Shown: in pieces, positions 7,504 through 13,590 of the stretch
Position numbering within the stretch: position 1 is the stretch's first letter
Layout: the number at the start of each line of letters is the position of its first letter
Assembly: GCA_031278495.1 (NCBI GenBank)
Contig: JAITKG010000046.1
Location: forward strand, 1-13,590
DNA from: Prevotellaceae bacterium
Lineage (GTDB): Bacteria; Bacteroidota; Bacteroidia; Bacteroidales; UBA932
Length of the DNA stretch: 13,590 nucleotides
Direction: 5' to 3'
Position numbers and translations under genes: made by a program
Notes under the pieces: generated by a model
The model's database searches: none
The model's input: the letters and a program-made list of their open reading frames with translations, nothing else
What the model was told of the DNA's origin: nothing

Positions 7504-8316
7504 ATGGCAAAAGATATAAATATAACCGGAAACGAATGGCTGGAACTGGTTTTTGAAGGAAGAAACAAAGCGTATGGCGCTTATGCCATCCGTAAAAGTT
7601 CTACCAAACGCCACTTGCTCGCCTATTTTATAATTATCGTCTTTGCCTTAGTGATGATGATTTTCCCGACGGTCATGAAACTGATAACGCCAAAAGGAGG
7701 CGAAGAAAAAGTGACGGAGGTAACTACATTATCCACTATTGCGGAAGTCCCCGAAGAAAATAAAATAGAAAAAATCGAAGCGCCGCCGCCGCCGCCATTG
7801 AAAAGCACCATTAAATTTACGGTATCAAGAATCGTGGAAGACGAAAAAGTGCCGGACGAAGAAGTGCGCACGATGGAAGAATTGACGGAAGTGAAAACCG
7901 CCATTTCCGTAGCCGACGTACAAGGCAACGACGACGAAACGGGGCAAGATATTGCCGACTTGGAAGAACATAAATTGATAACGGAAGCCGAACCGGTATA
8001 TATGACCGGCGCGGTAGAACAAAATCCGGAATTTCCCGGTGGTATGGCTGCGTTGATGAAATGGATAAAAGATGAATTAAGGTATCCTCCCGCCGCTGCC
8101 GAAATGGGTATTGCCGGTCGGGTAACCGTGCAATTCACGGTAGGCAAAGACGGTTCGGTGCGCGACATAGTCATTTTAAGAGGCGTGGACAGTTCGCTGG
8201 ACAAAGAAGCGCTCCGTATCGTAGGGAAAATGCCGAAATGGATTCCGGGTAAACAGGGCGGGCAAGCGGTAAACGTTCGCTTCATTTTACCGGTAAATTT
8301 CCAATTGCAGCAATAA
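7504..8316 (+). CDS. tonB: TonB energy transducer
   Basis: 270 residues. The N-terminus EWLELVFEGRNKAYGAYAIRK (11-31) is the motif seen ahead of the helix in many Bacteroidetes TonB proteins. One membrane helix lies at about 37-60. A proline-rich spot EAPPPPPLK (92-100) and an acidic linker (about 110-165) span the periplasm. The C-terminal domain (about 172-270) is typical: FPGGMAALMKWIKDELRYPPAAAEMGI, then GRVTVQFTVGKDGSVRDI, LDKEALRIVGKMPKWIPGKQ and VNVRFILPVNFQL. It contacts the TonB box of outer-membrane receptors and transmits force from ExbB/ExbD. The linker is much less Pro/Lys-rich than that of E. coli TonB. Confidence 0.95.
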   Translation: MAKDINITGNEWLELVFEGRNKAYGAYAIRKSSTKRHLLAYFIIIVFALVMMIFPTVMKLITPKGGEEKVTEVTTLSTIAEVPEENKIEKIEAPPPPPLKSTIKFTVSRIVEDEKVPDEEVRTMEELTEVKTAISVADVQGNDDETGQDIADLEEHKLITEAEPVYMTGAVEQNPEFPGGMAALMKWIKDELRYPPAAAEMGIAGRVTVQFTVGKDGSVRDIVILRGVDSSLDKEALRIVGKMPKWIPGKQGGQAVNVRFILPVNFQLQQ

Positions 8317-8325
8317 GCGTTTTTC

Positions 8326-9276
8326 ATGAACAGGTGGTGGTATCATCGGACAGGTTGTTTCCTTTTGTGTTTGCTTTTGATAGCTTGTAAAGGGAAAAAA
8401 TCGAACGCTCCGGATGATACCTTGTTTAGCGGAGTTATCACCATTGCGGTGGACGAAACGCTTTCGCCCTTTGTGCAGGAAGAAATAGATGTATTCGAAT
8501 CGCACTATTCGCTGGCAAGTATTATTCCAAAATATACCGATGAAGTACATGCATTGAATTTATTGTTGAAGGACAGCGTACGGTTTGCGGTAACAACGCG
8601 CCCGCTAAGGGATGAAGAAATAGCTTCATTCCACAGCCGGAAGTTTTTCCCGCAATCCATAAAAATCGCTACCGACGGCATTGCTTTGATTGTGCACAAA
8701 AACAATCCCGATTCGATGGTTAATGTGGAAATGTTACGGCAAATATTTTCCGGAAAAGTATTGCGGTGGAACGAATTGTTCCCGAAATCAAAATCAGGAA
8801 ACATATCCGTAGTGTATGACCATCCCAATTCCAGCACGGTGCGCTATGTGCAGGACTCTATTTGCCGGGATAAACAACTGTCGGAGCAATCCTACGCGGC
8901 GGGTACAAACCCCAAAGTAATCGAATATGTAGCCCGCACGCCGGGCGCATTGGGCATCATCGGCGTAAACTGGATAAGCGAAGAACAGGATTCGGTAAGC
9001 CGGGAATTTTTAACAAGCATTCAGGTAATGCGGGTAAGCAGGGAAGAACAACCTACGCAGCAAAACAGTTACCAACCTTACCAATATTACCTTTATACGG
9101 GACAATACCCGTTTGTGCGGAATGTGTACATTAACCTGAACGACCCGCGAAGCGGGCTGCCGTCGGGATTGACAAGTTTCATTACGTCCTCCAGAGGGCA
9201 GCGGATTATCCTGAAAGCAGGATTACTGCCGGCGACCATGCCAGTAAATATCGTAAATATTCGAGATAAAATATAA
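8326..9276 (+). CDS. PstS-like substrate-binding lipoprotein in the Ton operon
   Basis: 316 residues. A lipoprotein signal (CFLLCLLLIAC, lipidated Cys21) is followed by a PstS-type periplasmic binding fold: GVITIAVDETLSPFVQEEIDVFE (36-58), IKIATDGIALIVHKNNP (112-128), LRQIFSGKVLRWNEL (137-151), VVYDHPNSSTVRYV (162-175) and TPGALGIIGVNWISEE (205-220). The family binds phosphate or related anions. Here the usual Ser-rich first ligand loop reads VDETLSPF and the usual SGT motif reads SST, and no ABC permease or ATPase genes are present, so ordinary phosphate import is doubtful. It starts 9 bp after tonB and ends 13 bp before the TPR gene, so it is cotranscribed and probably acts with the Ton complex in the envelope. 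Its ligand is unknown. Confidence 0.75.
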   Translation: MNRWWYHRTGCFLLCLLLIACKGKKSNAPDDTLFSGVITIAVDETLSPFVQEEIDVFESHYSLASIIPKYTDEVHALNLLLKDSVRFAVTTRPLRDEEIASFHSRKFFPQSIKIATDGIALIVHKNNPDSMVNVEMLRQIFSGKVLRWNELFPKSKSGNISVVYDHPNSSTVRYVQDSICRDKQLSEQSYAAGTNPKVIEYVARTPGALGIIGVNWISEEQDSVSREFLTSIQVMRVSREEQPTQQNSYQPYQYYLYTGQYPFVRNVYINLNDPRSGLPSGLTSFITSSRGQRIILKAGLLPATMPVNIVNIRDKI

Positions 9277-9289
9277 AAAAATCAAAATT

Positions 9290-10981
9290 ATGAATGTACT
9301 AAAAATAACCAGTTGTATCTGCCTGCTCGGCGCAGGCTTTTTGACAAGCAAAGCCGATAACATAACCGGGATAAACTTGTATGAATCGGGGATGTATCAC
9401 TCGTCGAAGGTTTATTTTTTGAAACACTTGAACGCTGCATCTTCCCCAGATGAAAAAGCCGAAGCCTGTTATTATTTGGGCAAAAGTTACCTGAAATTGA
9501 ACCGCCCCGATTCGGCATACTATTATTTTAACTTGGGAATTGAAACGTCGGCTACTTATCCGTTCAACAAAATCGGCACGTCGATGCTGACGCTGGAAGA
9601 GTTTTCCACGAAAGGGGAACTGAACAAGGAAATGCAGAAAACCATAGAAACAGTGTTTAAAGACGCTATCAAAGAGGATAAAAAAAATATCCGGTTGCCG
9701 TTGGCTGTAGCGGAAGCATACGCGTATGCAAAAAATTATGCAAAAGCCGAAGAATACATCAAACTGGCGAAAAAAACAGACGCTAAAAACGGGTTGCCAT
9801 TTATGCTGGAAGGCGATATTTTGTTAAAACAGGACATGGAAAAAAATCGTGGAGCCGCCGGCACAAAATATGACAATGCTATTTATTTTTCCCCCGATTT
9901 GGTGGGAGCGTATATGAAAAGCGCCCGTATTTATATGCTCATCAACGGCGCGGCTGCATTGGAAAAACTGGAACAAGTAGCCGTCATTGCACCCGGTTTT
10001 AACGGCCGGTTCCACTTGCTGGGAGAGCTGCACGAAATACAGGGAAACAGCAAGCGGGCTGCCGAATATTACGGCAAGTTTATTGAGGACGGATATTACG
10101 ACGAAGAGCATTTACTCAAATATGCCGGTATCCTCTATTTCGATAAACAATATGACAACGTGCTATCCATTATTTATCAAGTACTGGGCAAATACCCCGA
10201 CAATTTAGTAGCCAACCGGCTACACGCCTATGCGCTGGCGAAAACAACCAAAGGACAGGAAAGCGTGGATGTGCTCACAACCTTTATGGCAAACATACCG
10301 GAAGAAAAAATTATCCTGCAGGATTTCCTTTGCTATGCCGAAGAATTGGAAGAAAATAAACAATATCCGGAGGCGGCGGATTATTATAAAAAAGTAATTC
10401 AGAAAGACCCTTCCCGGAAACAATTGTTACAGAACATCGGCGAGTTGTACACCAAAAGCCAACAACCGGATTCCGCTATTCGCTATTATAACCTTTACCT
10501 GAATTTCCTCGAACAACCCAATGCCTCTATTTACTTTCAATTGGGGCGCAACTATTATAACATAGCCGCCGCCGATTCATTGGAAACCCAAGCGGAAAAA
10601 CTGCGGAAAGCCGACTCTGTTTTTACGCTACTCGCAGAATTAGCGCCTGCAAGCTATTTAAGTTATTTTTGGCGGGCGCGTATCAATTCGCAGTTAGACC
10701 CCGAAACGACGCTGGGCTTGGCAAAACCGTTCTATGAAAAAGTCGTTGAAATTGTCGCAGACCAAACCGACCGCTACAAACGCGAGTTGATAGAATGTTA
10801 TAAATATTTAGGCTATTATTACTACGTGCAAGCCGACAATATTACTGCCAAGCATAATAACAACGCCAGCTTTGCACGGCAGGAATACAACACTGCCAAA
10901 GAATATTTCCAAAAAGTTTTTGAACTTGACCCGGACGACGCCATCGCCCAAAAAGCTATCGAAGATATCAACGTGAAATAA
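9290..10981 (+). CDS. Exported tetratricopeptide-repeat (TPR) protein, last gene of the Ton operon
   Basis: 563 residues. A signal peptide (MNVLKITSCICLLGAGFLTSKA, cleavage near 22) precedes an almost continuous helical array. TPR-like units are clearest at 58-91 (ACYYLGKSYLKLNRPDSAYYYF), 137-168 (AEAYAYAKNYAKAEEYIKLAKK), 240-270 (HLLGELHEIQGNSKRAAEYYGKFI), 274-308, 345-375 (AEELEENKQYPEAADYYKKVIQKDP), 379-408 (LQNIGELYTKSQQPDSAIRYYNLYL) and 525-563 (AKEYFQKVFELDPDDAIAQKAI). It is likely a periplasmic or outer-membrane-associated scaffold for the Ton complex or its receptors; no enzyme motif is seen. A transcription terminator follows 22 bp after the stop. Confidence 0.85.
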   Translation: MNVLKITSCICLLGAGFLTSKADNITGINLYESGMYHSSKVYFLKHLNAASSPDEKAEACYYLGKSYLKLNRPDSAYYYFNLGIETSATYPFNKIGTSMLTLEEFSTKGELNKEMQKTIETVFKDAIKEDKKNIRLPLAVAEAYAYAKNYAKAEEYIKLAKKTDAKNGLPFMLEGDILLKQDMEKNRGAAGTKYDNAIYFSPDLVGAYMKSARIYMLINGAAALEKLEQVAVIAPGFNGRFHLLGELHEIQGNSKRAAEYYGKFIEDGYYDEEHLLKYAGILYFDKQYDNVLSIIYQVLGKYPDNLVANRLHAYALAKTTKGQESVDVLTTFMANIPEEKIILQDFLCYAEELEENKQYPEAADYYKKVIQKDPSRKQLLQNIGELYTKSQQPDSAIRYYNLYLNFLEQPNASIYFQLGRNYYNIAAADSLETQAEKLRKADSVFTLLAELAPASYLSYFWRARINSQLDPETTLGLAKPFYEKVVEIVADQTDRYKRELIECYKYLGYYYYVQADNITAKHNNNASFARQEYNTAKEYFQKVFELDPDDAIAQKAIEDINVK

Positions 10982-11003
10982 CGAAACGCACACGTTGCTT
11001 TAT

Positions 11004-11042
11004 GGAAACGCCAACAGGATTTAAAACCCTGTTGGCGTTTCC
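11004..11042 (+). terminator. Terminator hairpin of the Ton operon
   Basis: GGAAACGCCAACAGG (11004-11018) pairs perfectly with CCTGTTGGCGTTTCC (11028-11042) around a 9-nt loop: 15 bp with no mismatch. No T-run follows, so it may act as a bidirectional terminator or as a 3' stabilising structure. Confidence 0.8.
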
Positions 11043-11087
11043 TGTAAATACAAAAACCGCAAAGGATGGTAATCATCTAATTTCTTT

Positions 11088-11117
11088 TTTGTATTTAAAA
11101 AATTCTTTTTACCTTTG
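11088..11117 (+). promoter_or_regulatory. Bacteroidetes promoter driving the structured RNA region
   Basis: TTTG at 11088-11091 and TACCTTTG at 11110-11117 with an 18-bp spacer match the primary sigma consensus. Transcription would start near 11122. The nearest protein start downstream is 490 bp away. Confidence 0.75.
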
Positions 11118-11121
11118 CACC

Positions 11122-11308
11122 AAGTTTATGTTCCTTAAAACATACTGATCACTTTTATTCTATTTCTGAAATCTGGAAAATTTCGTAGTGATGTGAATAA
11201 AAGTAAATATCCACAAAAGAAATGTGGGCTTTTACTTATACGTCACTTGGTATTCCAGAACCACAGAAATAATAAGTCGAGTTCACGTTTCGCATTTTAT
11301 GCCTGAAC
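11122..11308 (+). ncRNA. Candidate structured small RNA with 6S-like long interrupted hairpin
   Basis: Starting just after a good promoter, 11151-11277 folds into one long hairpin of about 39 pairs: ACTT/AAGT, ATT/AAT, ATTTCTG (11162-11168)/CAGAAAT (11264-11270), TCTGGAA (11172-11178)/TTCCAGA (11253-11259), then an open bubble (11179-11187 against 11247-11252), GTGATGTG (11188-11195)/TACGTCAC (11239-11246, with two wobble pairs), AAAAG/CTTTT, and an apical CCACA/TGTGG stem with loop AAAGAAA. Flanking hairpins are TATGTT/AACATA (11127-11144) and GTTCA/TGAAC enclosing GCAT/ATGC (11281-11308). A closing stem, central bubble and apical stem are the plan of 6S RNA, which binds the housekeeping RNA polymerase; a long riboregulatory leader of the gene at 11607 is the alternative. 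The identity is inference; the pairings are seen. A stem with T-run at 11349-11367 could extend the 3' end. Confidence 0.45.
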
Positions 11309-11348
11309 AATTTCCCGAAACAAGACTTTCCGAATAAAAGCTGAGAAA

Positions 11349-11367
11349 CGCGAATTACGCGGGTTTT
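11349..11367 (+). terminator. Weak terminator-like hairpin
   Basis: CGCG (11349-11352), loop AATTA, CGCG (11358-11361), then GG and TTTT; the three A before the stem can pair with the T's. It could end a transcript of about 245 nt from the promoter at 11088-11117. The stem is short. Confidence 0.3.
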
Positions 11368-11387
11368 AAGAATTATACGGATGTAAT

Positions 11388-11460
11388 GCGGCAAAAGGGA
11401 TTGTTTAGTGAATGTTTGTGTTTGTGGGTAATTATAAATGCGAAACAATCCCTACACCGC
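11388..11460. repeat. Inverted repeat (15 bp, 36-nt inner loop)
   Basis: GCGG (11388-11391) and AGGGATTGTTT (11396-11406) pair with AAACAATCCCT (11443-11453) and CCGC (11457-11460). The inner 11 bp are perfect. It lies between the structured RNA and the FISUMP gene and could be part of a long leader. Confidence 0.7.
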
Positions 11461-11477
11461 AAAAGAAGGGGAAAAAG

Positions 11478-11504
11478 CTTCTGTCCCCGAAAGGGGAAAG
11501 GAAG
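11478..11504. repeat. Hairpin with GAAA tetraloop
   Basis: CTTC (11478-11481)/GAAG (11501-11504) encloses TCCCC (11484-11488)/GGGGA (11493-11497) around a GAAA loop. A similar TGTCCCC-nnnn-GGGG sequence recurs at 11641-11657 inside the FISUMP gene. Confidence 0.6.
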
Positions 11505-11544
11505 TTGAAAGTTGGAAGTTGAAAATTGAAAGGTGAAAGTTGAA
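11501..11544. repeat. Low-complexity GAAAGTTG-type repeat
   Basis: Degenerate units GAAGTTG, AAAGTTG, GAAGTTG, AAAATTG, AAAGGTG, AAAGTTG. Arrays of this type are frequent between genes in Bacteroidetes and are probably not coding. Confidence 0.8.
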
Positions 11545-11606
11545 CATAGTGGCGGCAGCCAATTAGAAATTAGCAATCAAATATTAACCATTAAATACAA
11601 ACGATT

Positions 11607-13136
11607 ATGAAATCAAAATTATCAAATCAAACAACGACAATGTCCCCACGTGGGGGACTAAGGAGACTTGCCTTTAAAGGTATTCTCTTGCTTTTACTGT
11701 TCCCCGTTGGGAACTGGTCGGGCTTGGGCGGAAAAGCCTTTGCCCAAGCGAGCATAAATATGCTCGGTACGGATTATGCTGCGCACGAAGTAACTTTTAG
11801 CGTGTCATGGGTAACAGCCGGCGTTAGTCGCGTGTGGGTGTGGATTGACTATGGCGCACTGGACGACAACGTCCCCAATGCCAACTGGTCGCATGCCAGC
11901 ATTGCATCGGCTGCAGCTACCGCCGGCAGCATTGACCCAACGTCCCTCAACGGACGCGGCTTTTATATTACCACAAACCCTTCGACTGTCACGGCTACCT
12001 TAAAAAGCGTTCCCGCTAAATTCAACTGGTGCGCTTACGGCAGCGACGCCCCGCCAAAGATGCTTTCCAACAACAGCGGCACTTTAACGCTGGGCGGCAC
12101 GCCGCCGTTTGTAATTTCAGATGTTTCCGGCGCATCCTATACCGTTTCGGGCAGCACGGTTACCGCACAGGAAATAGTTGACGCCGGCGTAGCGCCCATT
12201 TACATTACCGACTTGACAGGTTGCACAGGACTGTTGAACTTTGGTACGCCGGTAGAGCAGGGGAGTTGTACTTTCACGCAGCCGGCGGTGGTAAACACTT
12301 TTGCCGCTTTCCCCGCGAACTACAGCGCATCTACCTTTGTTTCGCTGCTGGACGAGCGCGATTGGAAAATTTACACTGCCGTAAAGATAGGCAACCGTTG
12401 GTGGATGGGGCAGAATTTGAATTACCAACAAGGCTTGACCTATTTTACTAAAACCGGTACACCTACTACAGAGACCGGTTCCCAACCTGCATTGCGCGGC
12501 GGTTTTTGGTGCCCGGCTGATAACACTAACAATATACCTCAAGTGGTTTGTGATTACTGGGGCGCATTATATGCATGGGAAACGGCGATGATGCTGGACG
12601 GTAAAGGAACGTGGACGGAAGTAGGCGATTGTTATTGTACCGGAGCGGCTAATTCACTGCCTTGCCAAACGAATTTTGGGCGGAAAGAAAGTAGCGGTAT
12701 TGCCATTGGCGGACGCGGTATTTGCCCGCCGAACTGGCATGTGCCAACGGATTTTGAATTAGGTGTATTGTTCGACGCTATGGAGAGTGGGGGAGGTACT
12801 ATTCATCAGACAACATCTGTCAATGGTTCCTTTATAGGAACAGACGCCGGTACGCGTGGCAAGGCGAGTTGCCAGGGAAATTCCGGTGATTATAATCCCA
12901 CATGGGACTCTGGCGCAGGTACGGATTTTTTTAATTTTCGTGGGTTAGCCGCAGACGACCGTAATTGGAATGGAACAAATGACGGCGGTCGCGGTCTCGC
13001 CTCGATTTTCTGGAGTTCCGCTGCCTATAGTGGCAGCGACGCATGGACACGGCTCTTCTACTACGCCTATGCCGGAGTGTACCGGCGCGCCCACTACCGT
13101 TCGGGCGGCAACAGCGTCCGGTGTGTCAGGGATTAA
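11607..13136 (+). CDS. Exported FISUMP-domain surface protein
   Basis: 509 residues. A signal peptide with core GILLLLLF ends at KAFA-Q (cleavage after 46). Residues about 48-245 are Ser/Thr/Gly-rich and beta-like, with no family I can name. Residues about 248-509 match the Fibrobacter succinogenes major paralogous domain: DWKIYTAVKIGNRWWMGQNLNY (252-273), GICPPNWHVPTDFELGVLF (371-389), IFWSSAAYSGSDAWTR (467-482) and the ending GNSVRCVRD (501-509). The family is expanded in Fibrobacter and many Bacteroidetes; its function is unknown, with surface binding or adhesion usually assumed. Paired Cys residues (301/315, 342/344/353, 372/421) suggest disulfides. No T9SS sorting domain is seen. Start: the ATG at 11607 follows an A-rich leader, but an in-frame ATG at 11640 gives a more usual 35-residue signal peptide and is equally possible. 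Confidence 0.85.
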   Translation: MKSKLSNQTTTMSPRGGLRRLAFKGILLLLLFPVGNWSGLGGKAFAQASINMLGTDYAAHEVTFSVSWVTAGVSRVWVWIDYGALDDNVPNANWSHASIASAAATAGSIDPTSLNGRGFYITTNPSTVTATLKSVPAKFNWCAYGSDAPPKMLSNNSGTLTLGGTPPFVISDVSGASYTVSGSTVTAQEIVDAGVAPIYITDLTGCTGLLNFGTPVEQGSCTFTQPAVVNTFAAFPANYSASTFVSLLDERDWKIYTAVKIGNRWWMGQNLNYQQGLTYFTKTGTPTTETGSQPALRGGFWCPADNTNNIPQVVCDYWGALYAWETAMMLDGKGTWTEVGDCYCTGAANSLPCQTNFGRKESSGIAIGGRGICPPNWHVPTDFELGVLFDAMESGGGTIHQTTSVNGSFIGTDAGTRGKASCQGNSGDYNPTWDSGAGTDFFNFRGLAADDRNWNGTNDGGRGLASIFWSSAAYSGSDAWTRLFYYAYAGVYRRAHYRSGGNSVRCVRD

Positions 13137-13154
13137 CAAATTGTATCCTTGAGC

Positions 13155-13215
13155 CGTTACCGCTTTGGCCACCCGCCCCGTCTGTAAGGCGGGGCGGATG
13201 ACAAAGCGGCGAACG
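13155..13215. terminator. Composite palindrome after the FISUMP gene, probable bidirectional terminator
   Basis: Three nested stems: CGTT (13155-13158)/AACG (13212-13215), CCGCTTTG (13160-13167)/CAAAGCGG (13202-13209) and CCGCCCC (13173-13179)/GGGGCGG (13191-13197), with small internal loops and an 11-nt apical loop. It lies 18 bp after the stop and 34 bp before the next start. There is no T-run. Confidence 0.65.
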
Positions 13216-13249
13216 AATAAATAAAACAACACAAAAAAATCAAAACAAC

Positions 13250-13590
13250 ATGTCAATTTTTTATAACAAAGTAGAGCGGATAAATCCTCAGGACAAAACA
13301 GCGCCCAAGAAATGGTATGCGGCGTTGAAAAGAATTCGTTTGGTACGCGAAAAAGAAATGGCAAAATTGGTTGCCGACGAAACCACGATGGACAGGAAAG
13401 AAGTAGAAATGGCGCTTGACCGGTTTGAGCAGATACTTATCCGCCTGTTGCTCGACAGCCATAGCGTGCAACTGGGCGACTGGGGTTCGTTCCACCTCAC
13501 GTGCAACTGCACAGGGGCGGCTACGAAAGAAGAGGTAACGGCACACAATATCAAAAACCTGAACGTGCGTTTTGTGCCGGGCAAAGAACT
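13250..13590 (+). CDS. HU-related DNA-binding protein, 3' end beyond the window
   Basis: An ATG at 13250 opens a frame that stays open for 113 codons to the right edge. The peptide starts MSIFYNKVERINPQDKTAPKKWYAALKR and continues with KEMAKLVADETTMDRKEVEMALDRFEQILIRLLLDSHSV (helices) and QLGDWGSFHLTCNCTGAATKEEVTAHNIKNLNVRFVPGKEL, the LG-x-W/F-GSF turn and beta arm of the HU/IHF fold. This is the HU-related group found in Bacteroidetes, about 130-160 residues long, so roughly 20-50 residues are missing. Proteins of this group bind DNA and probably help shape the nucleoid. The leader (13210-13249) is A-rich with no Shine-Dalgarno motif, and no promoter consensus was found between the hairpin and the start. 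Confidence 0.85.
   Translation, partial: MSIFYNKVERINPQDKTAPKKWYAALKRIRLVREKEMAKLVADETTMDRKEVEMALDRFEQILIRLLLDSHSVQLGDWGSFHLTCNCTGAATKEEVTAHNIKNLNVRFVPGKE

Larger units (their letters stand above)
11043..11606. other. 564-bp region without a protein gene: promoter, structured RNA, hairpins and simple repeats
   Basis: No frame in this stretch looks coding; the short frames on the minus strand cross RNA-like stems and simple repeats. From left to right it holds a promoter (11088-11117), the interrupted hairpin (about 11122-11308), a small stem with a T-run (11349-11367), a 15-bp inverted repeat (11388-11460), a GAAA-loop hairpin (11478-11504), a GAAAGTTG-type repeat (11501-11544) and the A-rich leader of the FISUMP gene. 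No second promoter was found before that gene. Confidence 0.7.

Noticed and set aside
7623..8327. Long minus-strand frame of 234 codons opposite tonB
   Set aside because: The plus strand carries an unmistakable TonB; the antisense peptide is Ser/Thr-rich with no recognisable features.
8326..9276. Calling the PstS-like gene pstS itself
   Set aside because: No pstCAB or phoU genes are nearby and the ligand-loop residues differ, so phosphate import is not supported.
11341..11370. Possible tmRNA tag-like reading (RNANYAGF) near 11345
   Set aside because: No in-frame stop after an LAA-type ending, no tRNA-like acceptor and no T-loop sequence in the surroundings.
11236..11576. Two minus-strand open frames of about 70 codons
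   Set aside because: They cross the structured RNA stems and the GAAAGTTG-type repeat; the translation reads as low-complexity STFTFQF-type peptide known from such repeats, with no domain or leader signal.
13155..13215. Integron attC site after the FISUMP gene
   Set aside because: The GTT and AAC triplets lie in the wrong order and orientation for the attC core sites (5' AAC ... GTT expected), and no integrase is seen.
1..13590. CRISPR arrays, tRNA or rRNA genes, insertion sequences, toxin-antitoxin or phage-defence genes
   Set aside because: Looked for by eye on both strands; no regular repeat-spacer pattern, tRNA cloverleaf, transposase or defence-protein motif was found.

Overview
The window looks like a Bacteroidetes chromosome, most likely order Bacteroidales. 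The evidence is Bacteroidetes-type promoters (TTTG, about 19 bp, TAnnTTTG), A-rich translation starts without a Shine-Dalgarno sequence, an exbB-exbD-exbD-tonB cluster carrying the typical Bacteroidetes TonB N-terminus, a FISUMP (Fibrobacter succinogenes major paralogous domain) surface protein and an HU-related DNA-binding protein. Genus cannot be told from sequence reading alone.

Layout. Positions 1-1687 are on the minus strand: the first 31 codons of an unidentified exported protein (1-93), preceded by a transglutaminase-like lipoprotein (245-1687). A divergent intergenic region (1688-2085) separates these from a large exported fusion of an NagZ-like GH3 glycosidase and a beta-lactamase-like serine hydrolase (2086-5040). 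A strong promoter at 5171-5201 then begins a six-gene operon: exbB, two large exbD genes, tonB, a PstS-like lipoprotein and an exported TPR protein (5287-10981). It ends in a 15-bp perfect hairpin (11004-11042). Together these genes make a proton-driven Ton energising complex plus two envelope accessory proteins.

Positions 11043-11606 carry no convincing protein gene but are full of signals: a good promoter (11088-11117), a roughly 190-nt transcript region that folds by eye into one long interrupted hairpin like a 6S RNA, further hairpins, and a low-complexity GAAAGTTG-type repeat. Next come the FISUMP protein (11607-13136), a large composite hairpin (13155-13215) and the start of an HU-related gene that runs off the window (13250-13590).

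The least ordinary observation is that the structured region at 11110-11300 has a recognisable second copy at about 1871-2020, in the divergent intergenic region. Several colinear sequence blocks match, some with identical spacing. This suggests a small family of structured RNAs or leader elements. The protein-coding genes themselves belong to known families.
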